Positions 24,056 through 32,835 of a stretch of 45,122 nt of DNA are shown piece after piece; the stretch's first letter is position 1; the number at the start of each line of letters is the position of its first letter. The translations under genes and the position numbers were made by a program. The stretch covers positions 1-45,122 of the IMG/VR virus record IMGVR_UViG_3300008113_000092; one strand, written 5' to 3'. Source of the DNA: a virus. The notes beneath the pieces were generated by a model. That model was not told the DNA's origin and made no database searches. It saw only the letters and a program-made list of their open reading frames with translations.

Positions 24056-26245
24056 TTATCTGTTTCTTGCAACCTTAGGAAGCTTCAATATAGGTTTAGC
24101 ATTATCTATTATTGTTGCTAATTGTGCATCCCCTACTATGTTTTGGTTTAATATTGTGGACTGTTTCTCTTCCTCTACCATCTGTTTAAAAAATCTAAAA
24201 TTTGTTACCCATAGAGGAGATGACTTAGTCTTGTATGAATAATTGTTAGTTCCATAGAAAGGACTATCATAATCTTCTTCTATAACTGGAGGAATATTAA
24301 AGGTATAGGATTGATTAGTTATACCATCTAATGAATGTACTAGACTAAGATCAGATGTTTGAGTAGAAGGATTATCAGGATCGTATGTTAATCTCCATAC
24401 TTTTAATGAATATTGTCTAAATATGTTAGAGAAATTAAATACAAAACCATACCAATCATCATTGGACGGGATAAAATCACCTATGGTACTAGATATTCCA
24501 GCACCGAATGGAGATACTATTTCTAAGTTATTTATTTTAACTCTAAAACTTCCAGTTTGTAAATAATTATTATCTGTTGGACTAGTTACCGCATTAGATC
24601 CGCTCCATATAAAGTCTATTAGCAATCCTTGTCCATTATAATATCCATCAAAAAGAGTTCTTGATTGTGCCTTTTGCATTTTCCATCCTGAAGTTGAAGC
24701 TGGCGAGGGTGCACCATAATCTTTAATTTTAAATCTGTAAGGATCTACTATCTCTATTATTTCAAATCCACCAGATCTTACACCATCTGCTAATATGGAA
24801 ACGTATCCGTTAGGATTATCTCCTATGGATAATTTATGTACAATCGGATATGTCGTATATGTTATTTCTCCATTTCCTATAGAATCTATACTTATTGGTA
24901 CTTTGGAAGCTGGTTTAGGAACTAACTTAGATCTATCTAAATAATTTCTAACTCTAAACCAACACATAAATGATCTCTCATCATTATCTAATAATACAGG
25001 ATCTGCTTTCCATCTAACAGCATCTCTTTCTATTTCTAATAGAGCTGGTGATGATGGGTCTACCTGATTTTGTGGATCGTTAAATATTTTATCCAGATCG
25101 TAATAATTATTAAAAACTATGGTCCAATTGTTATTAAGATCATATTCCATTATAGGTAGATCCTTATTTATATAAGACCTTATCGGATCCTCAAACCTTC
25201 TTTGTGAAGTAATAGCATATTGTTGTGGTTTAGTTATTTCTATTTCTTCCTCTTTGATTTTTTCTCCAAATAGATCTTGTGTATTAACTGTATAATCTAT
25301 CAAAGCAGATTGAGCAGCTGGATCATTCCATGATGTATTTTTTTGAACCTCATATTTAACTAGCTGTATCTTAAAATATACTGGGTAATTGTTAATATCT
25401 CTAAAAACATACATAGAATCTATTCTGTATATCCTATTTGTTATTGGAAAGTATATTATATCACGTTTTCTTGGTTGAGATCCCTTTCCAAAAATACTCT
25501 CAAAATATTTACGATCTATGTGTATTTCAAATGGCTGATTAAAGTTTAATCCCCAAGAATCAAAAGTTAAAGCAGCATCCGGAAATTGGTTATTTGGTAC
25601 CATTACCTTTACACATTTCTCATCAACTACATCAAAAACCGTATATTCTTTTAGAACAACATCCTTCCCTCTTCCCTGAGGTTGGACTGAATAATAAATA
25701 ACTTCATGCCCGAATATGTTATTGACAATTTTACTCAAATCCTGATATAAATTTATAGCTCTGTTTACATCGTATGGTTTAAATGTAAAATCACAATCGG
25801 AAAAAACTATTGGATAATTTGTCAATTCCTTACTACATAATGGTGAGGGAGGAGCTGACATAAGATCCCTAGGATCAACTACCTGGTAATTTAAATTCAA
25901 ATCGAAATCTAATAATATTATAGATGGACTTAATGGAGTTCCCGGAGGATAATAAGGGCTAGAATTCTCGTCGGATGATGCAGTTAATCTGATCTCAACC
26001 CAAAAATCATTATTGGGTGATAATTGTAAAGAATCTATGGAATTCTGTGTTAATTGGGTCCATAGAGACCAATTAGATCCATTTATGCTCCATCTATATT
26101 CTAGATATAAAAAAATGTGTGGCGAGTCCTCACCACTGGTATCTATAGTCCATCCACTAAAGCTCTCTACCTTCTTGAATGGTTCCGACCATGAAATTAT
26201 TCTATAATTTCCTATCGAAGAAAATTCTATTGCTGTTTCTGCCAT
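24056..26245 (-). CDS. Large beta-rich structural protein of the neck/tail block, function unknown
   Basis: A 729-residue protein predicted mostly beta. The first 110 residues resemble a fibronectin-like strand pattern (YLEYRWSINGSNWSLWTQLT). The middle has FNQPFEIHIDRKYFESIFG and IIYFPITNRIYRIDSMYVF, typical of phage virion proteins that interact with connector parts. The second half has a lectin/LamG-like feel (SFMCWFRVRNYLDRSK, WYGFVFNFSN, NYSYKTKSSPLWVTNFRFF). It lies between gp15 and gp16, where T4 has no such large gene. A GATATATA element is 18 nt before the ATG. It may be a neck appendage, whisker or baseplate protein. Confidence 0.6.
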   Translation of the reverse strand: MAETAIEFSSIGNYRIISWSEPFKKVESFSGWTIDTSGEDSPHIFLYLEYRWSINGSNWSLWTQLTQNSIDSLQLSPNNDFWVEIRLTASSDENSSPYYPPGTPLSPSIILLDFDLNLNYQVVDPRDLMSAPPSPLCSKELTNYPIVFSDCDFTFKPYDVNRAINLYQDLSKIVNNIFGHEVIYYSVQPQGRGKDVVLKEYTVFDVVDEKCVKVMVPNNQFPDAALTFDSWGLNFNQPFEIHIDRKYFESIFGKGSQPRKRDIIYFPITNRIYRIDSMYVFRDINNYPVYFKIQLVKYEVQKNTSWNDPAAQSALIDYTVNTQDLFGEKIKEEEIEITKPQQYAITSQRRFEDPIRSYINKDLPIMEYDLNNNWTIVFNNYYDLDKIFNDPQNQVDPSSPALLEIERDAVRWKADPVLLDNDERSFMCWFRVRNYLDRSKLVPKPASKVPISIDSIGNGEITYTTYPIVHKLSIGDNPNGYVSILADGVRSGGFEIIEIVDPYRFKIKDYGAPSPASTSGWKMQKAQSRTLFDGYYNGQGLLIDFIWSGSNAVTSPTDNNYLQTGSFRVKINNLEIVSPFGAGISSTIGDFIPSNDDWYGFVFNFSNIFRQYSLKVWRLTYDPDNPSTQTSDLSLVHSLDGITNQSYTFNIPPVIEEDYDSPFYGTNNYSYKTKSSPLWVTNFRFFKQMVEEEKQSTILNQNIVGDAQLATIIDNAKPILKLPKVARNR

Positions 26246-26263
26246 TTTGGCTAATCTTTATAA

Positions 26264-26271
26264 TATATATC
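26264..26271 (-). promoter_or_regulatory. GATATATA promoter-like element in a divergent intergenic region
   Basis: GATATATA on the minus strand, 18 nt before the ATG at 26245, in a 38-bp gap shared with the divergent plus-strand gene at 26284. The core is nearly palindromic (TAATATATATC), so it may serve both directions. Confidence 0.5.
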
Positions 26272-26283
26272 AGAAAAAGATAT

Positions 26284-26670
26284 ATGAAAAGATTAAGAGC
26301 AAACATTGAAAAATTTAGTTTCGGACAATTAACTTCAAATTCGGATGGAAAAACATCAGGAAGTGGTACTGCTGGATTGTATATAGTATTTGTTGGAGGG
26401 ATATGCTTTCTTCTAGGATGCTTAAATATGATGCTTTCTACTGATGGACCGGATATACTAGTACAATCTATTTTATTTGCTGGTATAGGTGTTACTCTAT
26501 TGGGATATAGAAAATCTAAGGATTCTTCTATACCACCACTGGATGATTCGATTGAAAAAAAATTGGAATCTATTAATGATCAGATAACTGATTCAGTTAC
26601 AGCTTCTGCTGATTCGTCTGATAATGCGGATAAAAAGGATATTGATAATTACGATCAAATAAATTCTTAA
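26284..26670 (+). CDS. Small membrane protein on the opposite strand
   Basis: A 128-residue protein starting MKRLRANIEKFSFGQLTSN, followed by SDGKTSGSGTAGLYIVFVGG and two membrane helices (ending CFLLGCLNMML, then ILVQSILFAGIGVTLLGYRK), with an acidic Ser/Asp-rich tail. Small phage membrane proteins with an FSFGxLxSNSDGKxSGSGT-like segment recur in marine T4-like phages, and I know of no function. The frame is open back to 26179, but that part overlaps the divergent gene, so ATG 26284 is preferred. Its stop overlaps the stop of the convergent gp15 gene (TTAA). Confidence 0.6.
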   Translation: MKRLRANIEKFSFGQLTSNSDGKTSGSGTAGLYIVFVGGICFLLGCLNMMLSTDGPDILVQSILFAGIGVTLLGYRKSKDSSIPPLDDSIEKKLESINDQITDSVTASADSSDNADKKDIDNYDQINS

Positions 26671-27503
26671 GGATTGGACGGTGCAGCTCCGGTTGCACCT
26701 GTTTCTCCTTTTACGTCTTTTTTGATGTCATAAATTCCTAGTCCTTGAATTATACTACTATTATCCTTAGGTGCTACACCAAATTCTACATTTGTTCTTA
26801 TACCTCCCTGCATTAAATTTCCTCTGAATTTTTCTGTAGTTTGGTCTATATCTGGTAGGTATGTTTCTAATTCCATAGAAAAACTTAGTGTTACACCCTC
26901 TCCCCTTTGTGATCCATAGGACATCTGAAAATTGTTTGGTTGTTTATCCGGAACAGCATCACCTAAACTTACCTGTACAGGAATTCTAAAGCCCTTATAA
27001 TAGAAATAATATACGAATCTTTTATAAATTATCTCTAATACACTCTGTTGTATTTTAAAAGCATCCAATACAGTATCAGCCTTTATCTTAGCATTTACTG
27101 ATACTCCAAGAGGAATTGGATAGAAATATGATGAGTAGGTTACCATCTCACTTCCTGTATCTTTTTCTACCTCTTTAGTGTATGATCCACGTACGAATTT
27201 TGTAGTTGCTGATCCCGTATCTATTCTAGTAGCTCCTATTTCTAATACACCTCTAGGTATAACATCATAATTACCTTCTGCAAATGCTGGCTTTCCGTCG
27301 CAATTTTCGTAAGAAAGATAAAAATCTTGGAGAAATGGTTCATCACCAACCATAGAATAGAAAAAAGGTATGTATATCTTTGTTACGTTTTGATCCTTAT
27401 CGACCTGATCGTATGTTATAATTTCGTTTAATTTTGTTAGAAGACCTAAAATTATACCTCTAAAAAATACATCATCTGTATTATATTTTTCCAAAAAATT
27501 CAT
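26667..27503 (-). CDS. Tail terminator / proximal sheath stabiliser, gp15 family
   Basis: A 278-residue protein matching the T4 gp15 pattern: YIPFFYSMVGDEPFLQDFYL, then VIPRGVLEIGATRIDTGSAT, YSSYFYPIPLGVSVNAKIKA, DAFKIQQSVLEIIYKRFVYY, YKGFRIPVQVSLGDA and LSFSMELETYLPDI. T4 gp15 has VPIxYAS, LPRINLHLVD, YNPSPIKMIYELSIFTR and MFQIVEQILPYF in the same order. The hexamer caps the tail and joins it to the neck. The C-terminal tail is GETGATGAAPSNP. The gene lies upstream of the packaging genes, consistent with T4 order 15-16-17. Confidence 0.8.
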   Translation of the reverse strand: MNFLEKYNTDDVFFRGIILGLLTKLNEIITYDQVDKDQNVTKIYIPFFYSMVGDEPFLQDFYLSYENCDGKPAFAEGNYDVIPRGVLEIGATRIDTGSATTKFVRGSYTKEVEKDTGSEMVTYSSYFYPIPLGVSVNAKIKADTVLDAFKIQQSVLEIIYKRFVYYFYYKGFRIPVQVSLGDAVPDKQPNNFQMSYGSQRGEGVTLSFSMELETYLPDIDQTTEKFRGNLMQGGIRTNVEFGVAPKDNSSIIQGLGIYDIKKDVKGETGATGAAPSNP

Positions 27504-27506
27504 ATC

Positions 27507-27995
27507 TTAATCTATTATTTTTCTTCCATCTACTCCAGATATTGAATCACTGTCTAATATTGGAAATGATACTGATTCTGAATTATATTTACCTGATTCT
27601 ATAAATATAGGTTTACTTCCATACTGGTACTTATCAGTATTAAAATCTATAACCCTTATTTTATTTTGTATATAAATCGGTATCTCCCTCATTTTAATTT
27701 TTAGAGGACTTCTAGAATCGTTTTTATATGATGGATGTAGAAAGTTTCCTACTGCGTATTCGTTATACTGAACCTCCCTACATTCATATATTTTTGTGGA
27801 GTTAGTCTTAGAATAATATTCTCTCAATTGTTTTATACCATCCTTGGCAGAAACAGGAACTATAAACCTGTATATGAAGTATTCTACCTGCGGAATATCA
27901 TTTATTATTGAATCTTCTCTAACTGTAAGGAAATAGATGAATGTATCTTTTAGATTCCTTATGGATTGTGTGCCTGGAGGATAATTTTTTCTCAT
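27507..27995 (-). CDS. Unassigned neck/tail-block protein
   Basis: A 162-residue protein, 3 nt upstream of gp15 and 12 nt downstream of gp46. Predicted mixed alpha/beta, with DTFIYFLTVREDSI, QVEYFIYRFIVPVSAKDGIK, YECREVQYNEYAVGNFLHPS and MREIPIYIQNKIRVIDFNTD. There are no Cys pairs, membrane segments or catalytic motifs. The position next to gp15 suggests a neck or tail completion protein (T4 gp14, gp13 and gp3 are the nearby options), but I see no sequence support for any of them. A GATATATA sequence lies 4 nt before the ATG. Confidence 0.5.
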   Translation of the reverse strand: MRKNYPPGTQSIRNLKDTFIYFLTVREDSIINDIPQVEYFIYRFIVPVSAKDGIKQLREYYSKTNSTKIYECREVQYNEYAVGNFLHPSYKNDSRSPLKIKMREIPIYIQNKIRVIDFNTDKYQYGSKPIFIESGKYNSESVSFPILDSDSISGVDGRKIID

Positions 27996-28007
27996 GATTT
28001 ATATATC

Positions 28008-29675
28008 TTAAGATATCTTATCGAATGAAAGATCTGAAAAATTATTCTTTTTTGAGATCTCTATCTTATAATCGAATATCTCTGTAGGCATTGGTGCATG
28101 GTTTATAACAAATATGTTCATTCCCAAATCATCAGAAAGTTTCCTTAGGGTATTTAAGATACTATGTACACCATCAGGATCCACTGAGCTAAATATTTCA
28201 TCTAAGAACAGTATATTAACAGAAGAGAATCTTATCTTCATTAGCTTTATTACTGCTATTAGAACTGCAAAATCCACCTTCTTCATTTCCCCTGTTGATA
28301 GTGTCTGCGGAGCTATTTCTTCTCCTAGATGGAATATCTGAGCGTTAAATTCTTCGTTAAATACTACTTTGTATGGTAAATGTAATGATAATAGTGTATT
28401 CAATATTTCGTTATTTAAAGAAGGTAAAATTGATCTTATTGCTAATTGTTTAACACCCTTCTCGCTGAGAACATCGTCAAGTGTCTTTATCCATCCTTGC
28501 TTGTCCTCGTATATAGTTTTTTCTTGATTAAAATCTGAAAGATCCTCGTTTGCTTGATTTAAAAGTCTTCTGATAGAATTAGCTTCATCGCTATTTTTAG
28601 CGGTTTTTAAGTTTTTAAGTTTCTCTTTTAGATTCTTTATACCTGTTTCTATTTTACTTCCTTTGGTTAATAGATCGCTTTTTGAATCCTCTACTAACTT
28701 CTGTGCCTTCTTACAATCCTCGTAATTTTTCTTTAATTCTTTTAGATCCTCGGTGTATTGGATCCTTGTATTAGATAAATCGTCAAAAATTGACTTATGG
28801 AAATCTGTAGATAAATCGGATGTGCATGTCGGGCATTTATCCTCGTTGTAAAGATTCATTCTTGAATCTAATGATTTTATTTTTGATGATAAATCACTAT
28901 ATTTTTCATAAGAATTTCTAACTTCCCTAGATACTTGATTCTCCTTAGATCTAAAATCTTTTATTTTGTCCGTATGGATTCTTAGTAATTCCTGATAATC
29001 CTCAAGCTGTTTCTCAGTTTTATCTATTTCTGATCCCGAATTCTCAACTATCTTTCTCTGTAATTCTTCTAATTCTTTTTGTGAAGCAGAAATTGATCTT
29101 GCAGTGGCAAAAATTTCTCCTGTTAATCTATCAATATTTGATTTTATATTTTTACTCTCTTCCTTAAGAATATCTCTCATTTCGTTGAGAATGTAAAACC
29201 CGAATATTTTATCTATAATAAGCTTCTTATCCGCACTACTCATCTTCAAAAAACTCTTAAAATCGTTAATGGATAATGATATAGTGTTATTAAATACGTA
29301 ATAAGGTATTTTTAATATCTCGTCACTTAAATAATCCTGTACATTACTCTTACCTGCTTGATCGTATATCTTACCATCAATACTTAATTGAAAAATCTGT
29401 GGCTCTAATCCTCTTTCTACCTCATATAAACGTCCGTCTTGCTCGAATGTTATTTTCATCCAAGAATTCTTATTTGATCTATTTGGTATATCTTTAAGTT
29501 TTTTTCCCTCCAATTTTCCATATAATCCGAAAGTAATTACATCTGATATTGTAGATTTTCCGACACCATTTTCACCAAAAACTTGTATTAAACCAGCTTC
29601 ATCAGGAAGCTCTAATTTTTGAATCTTATTTCCATAAGAAGCAACATTTCTCCATTCAATCTTCTTGATCTTCAT
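28008..29675 (-). CDS. Recombination nuclease ATPase subunit, gp46 (SbcC/Rad50 family)
   Basis: A 555-residue SMC-like ATPase. It has Walker A FGENGVGKST at residues 33-42, a central coiled coil with the zinc-hook motif CPTC, the signature LSTGEMKKVDFAVLIAVIKL near residue 460 and Walker B NILFLDEIFSSVDPDG. Its length matches T4 gp46 (560), with a short coiled coil. With gp47 it resects DNA ends to create 3' single strands for UvsX-driven recombination-dependent replication. Its start overlaps the gp47 stop by 20 nt, as expected for a coupled pair. Confidence 0.95.
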   Translation of the reverse strand: MKIKKIEWRNVASYGNKIQKLELPDEAGLIQVFGENGVGKSTISDVITFGLYGKLEGKKLKDIPNRSNKNSWMKITFEQDGRLYEVERGLEPQIFQLSIDGKIYDQAGKSNVQDYLSDEILKIPYYVFNNTISLSINDFKSFLKMSSADKKLIIDKIFGFYILNEMRDILKEESKNIKSNIDRLTGEIFATARSISASQKELEELQRKIVENSGSEIDKTEKQLEDYQELLRIHTDKIKDFRSKENQVSREVRNSYEKYSDLSSKIKSLDSRMNLYNEDKCPTCTSDLSTDFHKSIFDDLSNTRIQYTEDLKELKKNYEDCKKAQKLVEDSKSDLLTKGSKIETGIKNLKEKLKNLKTAKNSDEANSIRRLLNQANEDLSDFNQEKTIYEDKQGWIKTLDDVLSEKGVKQLAIRSILPSLNNEILNTLLSLHLPYKVVFNEEFNAQIFHLGEEIAPQTLSTGEMKKVDFAVLIAVIKLMKIRFSSVNILFLDEIFSSVDPDGVHSILNTLRKLSDDLGMNIFVINHAPMPTEIFDYKIEISKKNNFSDLSFDKIS

Positions 29676-30768
29676 CTTCTTTAACTTGTACAGAAACTTT
29701 GTGCAATAATTTTTCTATTGCCTTGTATATTTTTGTTTTTTTGTCTTCCTCATAATTGCATTTATCCAGATACATTTTAGTAAGATCTAATATTGAAAAA
29801 CTTTTACCTTCAAGATCGTGGAATCCTTCATCAACTATGTCCTCACCTGATCCAGTGATAGGAGTGAATGATATTTTCAAAGGACTATCAATATATTCAG
29901 TTAACAATCCTAGTGGGACTTTTACTGCTAACTCCGGATCTACTAATATATCTATAAAGTTGTTATTGAATATAGGATTAAGATCCTCAGGTGTGGAGTT
30001 TAAAACGTGATCGAAAGTCATTCTCATAAACTTTGGAGAATGTGTATTTTCATAAAATTCCTCGTATCCTGTCTCCAGATCTAATACCGTTATTCCTTTA
30101 AGATTCTCTGAATCTGATCTAGTTAATTGATAAGGAGATCCTAGCATTCTCATCTTACCAAATGTTTGAGAATAATGGATATGTCCAGAGTATACCCTAT
30201 CAAATTTATCTATATCTGAATATTCTAGACCCTCGTCAATTCTTACAAATTTATTAAACATTAATCCCTTAAGATCCGTATGGCAAAACATATAATCATG
30301 CTTTCCTTTAACTGATGATAACGTCTCCCTTTCAGCTGTATGATCTTTTCTCCATGGCATTAGAAATATTCTTCTATTGCCCATCATGATACTCTCAGGC
30401 TCCTCATATATTTTTACCCTTGGTATCCATTTCAGAGACTTTAAGGAATTTACTTCATTGGTGTTCTTACTGTAAATATCATGATTCCCACATATTATAT
30501 AGATCCCATCTTTAAATATACTGGATAATTCCTCGAATATATCTATACCTAGATTTAAAACTCTAAGATTTAATGATTGTCTAGAATCATATACATCTCC
30601 GAGATGAACTAGACAGTCTCCTGGTTGATATATTTTCTTACACAGTGGTATAAACCAATTTTTAAAATAGTCCTCGTGTATTTCTATCCAATCGTTAGAA
30701 TTGTTTCTAACTCCCAGATGCGTATCCGTGATAAATATAATTCTTTTTATATTTGGAAATTTTTCCAT
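29656..30768 (-). CDS. Recombination nuclease subunit, gp47 (SbcD/Mre11 family)
   Basis: A 370-residue metallophosphoesterase with the five Mre11 motifs: DTHLGVRN near residue 15, HLGDVYDSR, CGNHDIY, FCHTDLKG and YSGHIHYSQ. It is the nuclease partner of gp46. T4 gp47 is 339 residues. The start overlaps the preceding small gene by one base and the stop overlaps the gp46 start, so the pair is translationally coupled. The C-terminal part (about residues 240-370) is the gp46-binding and capping region by analogy and ends in an acidic tail. Confidence 0.95.
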   Translation of the reverse strand: MEKFPNIKRIIFITDTHLGVRNNSNDWIEIHEDYFKNWFIPLCKKIYQPGDCLVHLGDVYDSRQSLNLRVLNLGIDIFEELSSIFKDGIYIICGNHDIYSKNTNEVNSLKSLKWIPRVKIYEEPESIMMGNRRIFLMPWRKDHTAERETLSSVKGKHDYMFCHTDLKGLMFNKFVRIDEGLEYSDIDKFDRVYSGHIHYSQTFGKMRMLGSPYQLTRSDSENLKGITVLDLETGYEEFYENTHSPKFMRMTFDHVLNSTPEDLNPIFNNNFIDILVDPELAVKVPLGLLTEYIDSPLKISFTPITGSGEDIVDEGFHDLEGKSFSILDLTKMYLDKCNYEEDKKTKIYKAIEKLLHKVSVQVKEDEDQED

Positions 30769-31238
30769 CAGAATATTTTTTTAATGCCTTTCTTTCCTAA
30801 AATACCAAATTTTTTATCCATTTCTTGGACTATAATCTCCTTATATTTCATATGGATAGATTCATATGCTTTTTGATAATTTATTGCTGTATAGTCACAT
30901 ATAGCAACAAATTTTTCAACCATACTAAATTCAGTGTCCTCTAATTCTTTTAGAATATCCTGAAAAATTAGAGGGATCAGATCCTTTGGAATTTTTTTGC
31001 TAGGATTTATAACGGTCCATCGGGAGGATTGGAATATTTCGTCTATCTTATCATTAAGACTACATGCGTATATGTAATCCTCATCCTCATATGTAACTAT
31101 AGACTGTAAACTCCTGTAATCTAAACTTGGATCTATCTCAAATTCCTCGTCAGTAGAATCATTATTATTTTCCTCAAATTCGTTATTTAATTCTAGGTCA
31201 TCCTTCTCGTCATCAATAAGTTTTTTCTGTTTTTTCAT
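30768..31238 (-). CDS. Acidic protein, possible late-transcription coactivator gp33-like
   Basis: A 156-residue protein with a very acidic, Asn-rich first third (LELNNEFEENNNDSTDEEFE) and a helical rest: MVEKFVAICDYTAINYQKAY followed by a basic end (KKFGILGKKGIKKIF). A helix-rich segment with ICD-YxxxxIxYxxxxxLI-like spacing and a hydrophobic C-terminus is seen in gp33-like late coactivators of some T4-like phages, which bridge RNA polymerase and the sliding clamp. The resemblance is weak and the assignment tentative. It overlaps gp47 and gp41 by single bases in a tight operon. Confidence 0.4.
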   Translation of the reverse strand: MKKQKKLIDDEKDDLELNNEFEENNNDSTDEEFEIDPSLDYRSLQSIVTYEDEDYIYACSLNDKIDEIFQSSRWTVINPSKKIPKDLIPLIFQDILKELEDTEFSMVEKFVAICDYTAINYQKAYESIHMKYKEIIVQEMDKKFGILGKKGIKKIF

Positions 31239-32539
31239 TATTCGTTAGTTATTTCAGAATTAGGATCCTCCGTAATTCTCATATAGCTATAGTCAACTAA
31301 GAATTTTTTATAGGAATTTTTGTATCCCTCATCGCGGTTTGCTAATAGCTTCAATTTATATTCTTGATTAGAGTACATGAGAGGATCTTGAATAATACCG
31401 AACATACCGTCAACAGTAGCTACTAATCCTGATGATTCTGATGCTGAATTCATACTTAAATCTGTAGCATCGAATTCACTTTGTTTTGTTTGTGTTGCAG
31501 TAACAATAGCCCAATGGTTTCTTTGAGCAGCAGCTCTAAGATCTTCCGCTATTTGTTTGATCTTCATGTATGTGTTCTCTGAGTTTGGATTTCTCCAGTT
31601 TTTCATGATATTAATGTAATCTATAATTACTATCTTGAATTTTATACCCAATATCTGTTCAACTTTAGTTAGCCAATTTTCAACGTCTATGGCAGAAGCT
31701 TGTGAGGTCGGAAATTCTTTAACTACTAATTCACCGGGTGTTCTTAAATTTTCGAATGCAAGATTGGTAACTTTTTTCTTAATTAGTTCATCGTTCTCTG
31801 CGCTATCCTTATATTCTGCCATTCTTATACCTAATAAGTTAGATCCTAACCTTTTCATGTATTTTCTGTCATTTAGCTCTAGTGTTATGATTGCAACGTT
31901 GTTAGATGCCCTAATAGCTTGTGTTGCTATATTGCCTAGCCATAATGTTTTTCCAACTTTAGGCTGTCCTAAGAAAACGTATAGTCCTTTTGCAGAAAAT
32001 CCACCGCCCAAACAGTAGTCGATATATTCGTATCCGCTAGAGAATGTTAAGTGGCTAGGTTGTTTATGTGACTCAGGATCTCTAAAATTTAATCCCATAT
32101 CAAAAGAGAAGTCAACCTTATTTCTTTCTACAACAATAGATTTGTAAGTGTTTATTACATCCTTTATATTATCTGGGGTTACCTCCGTACTTTTTATATA
32201 ATTAATGGAGTCTACTGCACTTTTTTCTAGTGTCTTCCATTCTATCCATGATTCAACATTTTGTTGCATCCATTCGGAATCATAGTCTTCCAGTGATATA
32301 GACCACATGGAGTCTAATAGAGAATCTGTTAGTATATCTTGGATTTTAAGTAATTTAGCAGATTCTCTCACCTGATTTTTACTTGGAATCTGCTGATACT
32401 TTTTCCAAAATGATTTAACTACCTTAAATGTTTCTTGGAAATCTGTATTCTTAAAATAAGATGCCTCTGTGGCATCTATATAAGCTGGGTTTTCTACAAC
32501 AGCTCTAAACCAAATATTCTCTAAATGTTGATTTTGCAT
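31238..32539 (-). CDS. Replicative DNA helicase, gp41 (DnaB-like)
   Basis: A 433-residue RecA-fold helicase. Walker A is GQPKVGKT at residues 191-198 after GGGFSAKGLYVFL. VAIITLELNDRKYMKRLGSN is the switch-arginine and catalytic Glu region. KIVIIDYINIMKNWRN is Walker B, and IVTATQTKQSEF follows as motif H3/4. An N-terminal helical domain precedes them. T4 gp41 is 475 residues. It unwinds DNA on the lagging strand at the fork. No primase gene appears next to it. The gene lies 2 nt after a small unknown gene and close to UvsX. Confidence 0.92.
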   Translation of the reverse strand: MQNQHLENIWFRAVVENPAYIDATEASYFKNTDFQETFKVVKSFWKKYQQIPSKNQVRESAKLLKIQDILTDSLLDSMWSISLEDYDSEWMQQNVESWIEWKTLEKSAVDSINYIKSTEVTPDNIKDVINTYKSIVVERNKVDFSFDMGLNFRDPESHKQPSHLTFSSGYEYIDYCLGGGFSAKGLYVFLGQPKVGKTLWLGNIATQAIRASNNVAIITLELNDRKYMKRLGSNLLGIRMAEYKDSAENDELIKKKVTNLAFENLRTPGELVVKEFPTSQASAIDVENWLTKVEQILGIKFKIVIIDYINIMKNWRNPNSENTYMKIKQIAEDLRAAAQRNHWAIVTATQTKQSEFDATDLSMNSASESSGLVATVDGMFGIIQDPLMYSNQEYKLKLLANRDEGYKNSYKKFLVDYSYMRITEDPNSEITNE

Positions 32540-32541
32540 GA

Positions 32542-32835
32542 TTAATAATGTGGATTATCTTTTATTTTATACCAATCTTTATTCCCTATACTTTTCTCAG
32601 TTCTTTCAAAAATTCCTTGCTCTATTAATTCTTCTATTATTTTTCCATGAGAAGATTTCTCCCAACCTGGATTTAAAAAAGAATTAAATGTTTGTTTGGA
32701 AAAATCCCCATCAGGTCTTCCATCACGGATTAAATATGAATTTAATTCGTAAATTAGATCTTCCCTAGTAGGATATTCTGGGAGATCTTTCCAAACTCCC
32801 AATAAATATTTTAGCTTAATCTTGTTCTTCTCCAT
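32542..32835 (-). CDS. Small protein between uvsX and helicase, function unknown
   Basis: A 97-residue protein with a compact helical pattern (IKLKYLLGVWKDLPEYPTRE, LNSYLIRDGRPDG) and a C-terminal winged-helix-like segment (HGKIIEELIEQGIFERTEKS, then DWYKIKDNP). It overlaps the end of uvsX by 20 nt and ends 2 nt before gp41. The placement suggests a replication accessory, such as a DNA-binding or helicase-loading factor. T4's loader gp59 is 217 residues and not visibly similar. Confidence 0.5.
   Translation of the reverse strand: MEKNKIKLKYLLGVWKDLPEYPTREDLIYELNSYLIRDGRPDGDFSKQTFNSFLNPGWEKSSHGKIIEELIEQGIFERTEKSIGNKDWYKIKDNPHY

Noticed and set aside
26179-26283. Longer hydrophobic N-terminus for the plus-strand membrane protein
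   Set aside because: It overlaps the start of the divergent gene, and the shared small-protein pattern begins at ATG 26284.
28114-28341. Plus-strand frame within the gp46 gene
   Set aside because: It lies wholly inside a well-supported Rad50-family gene and shows no leader or motif.
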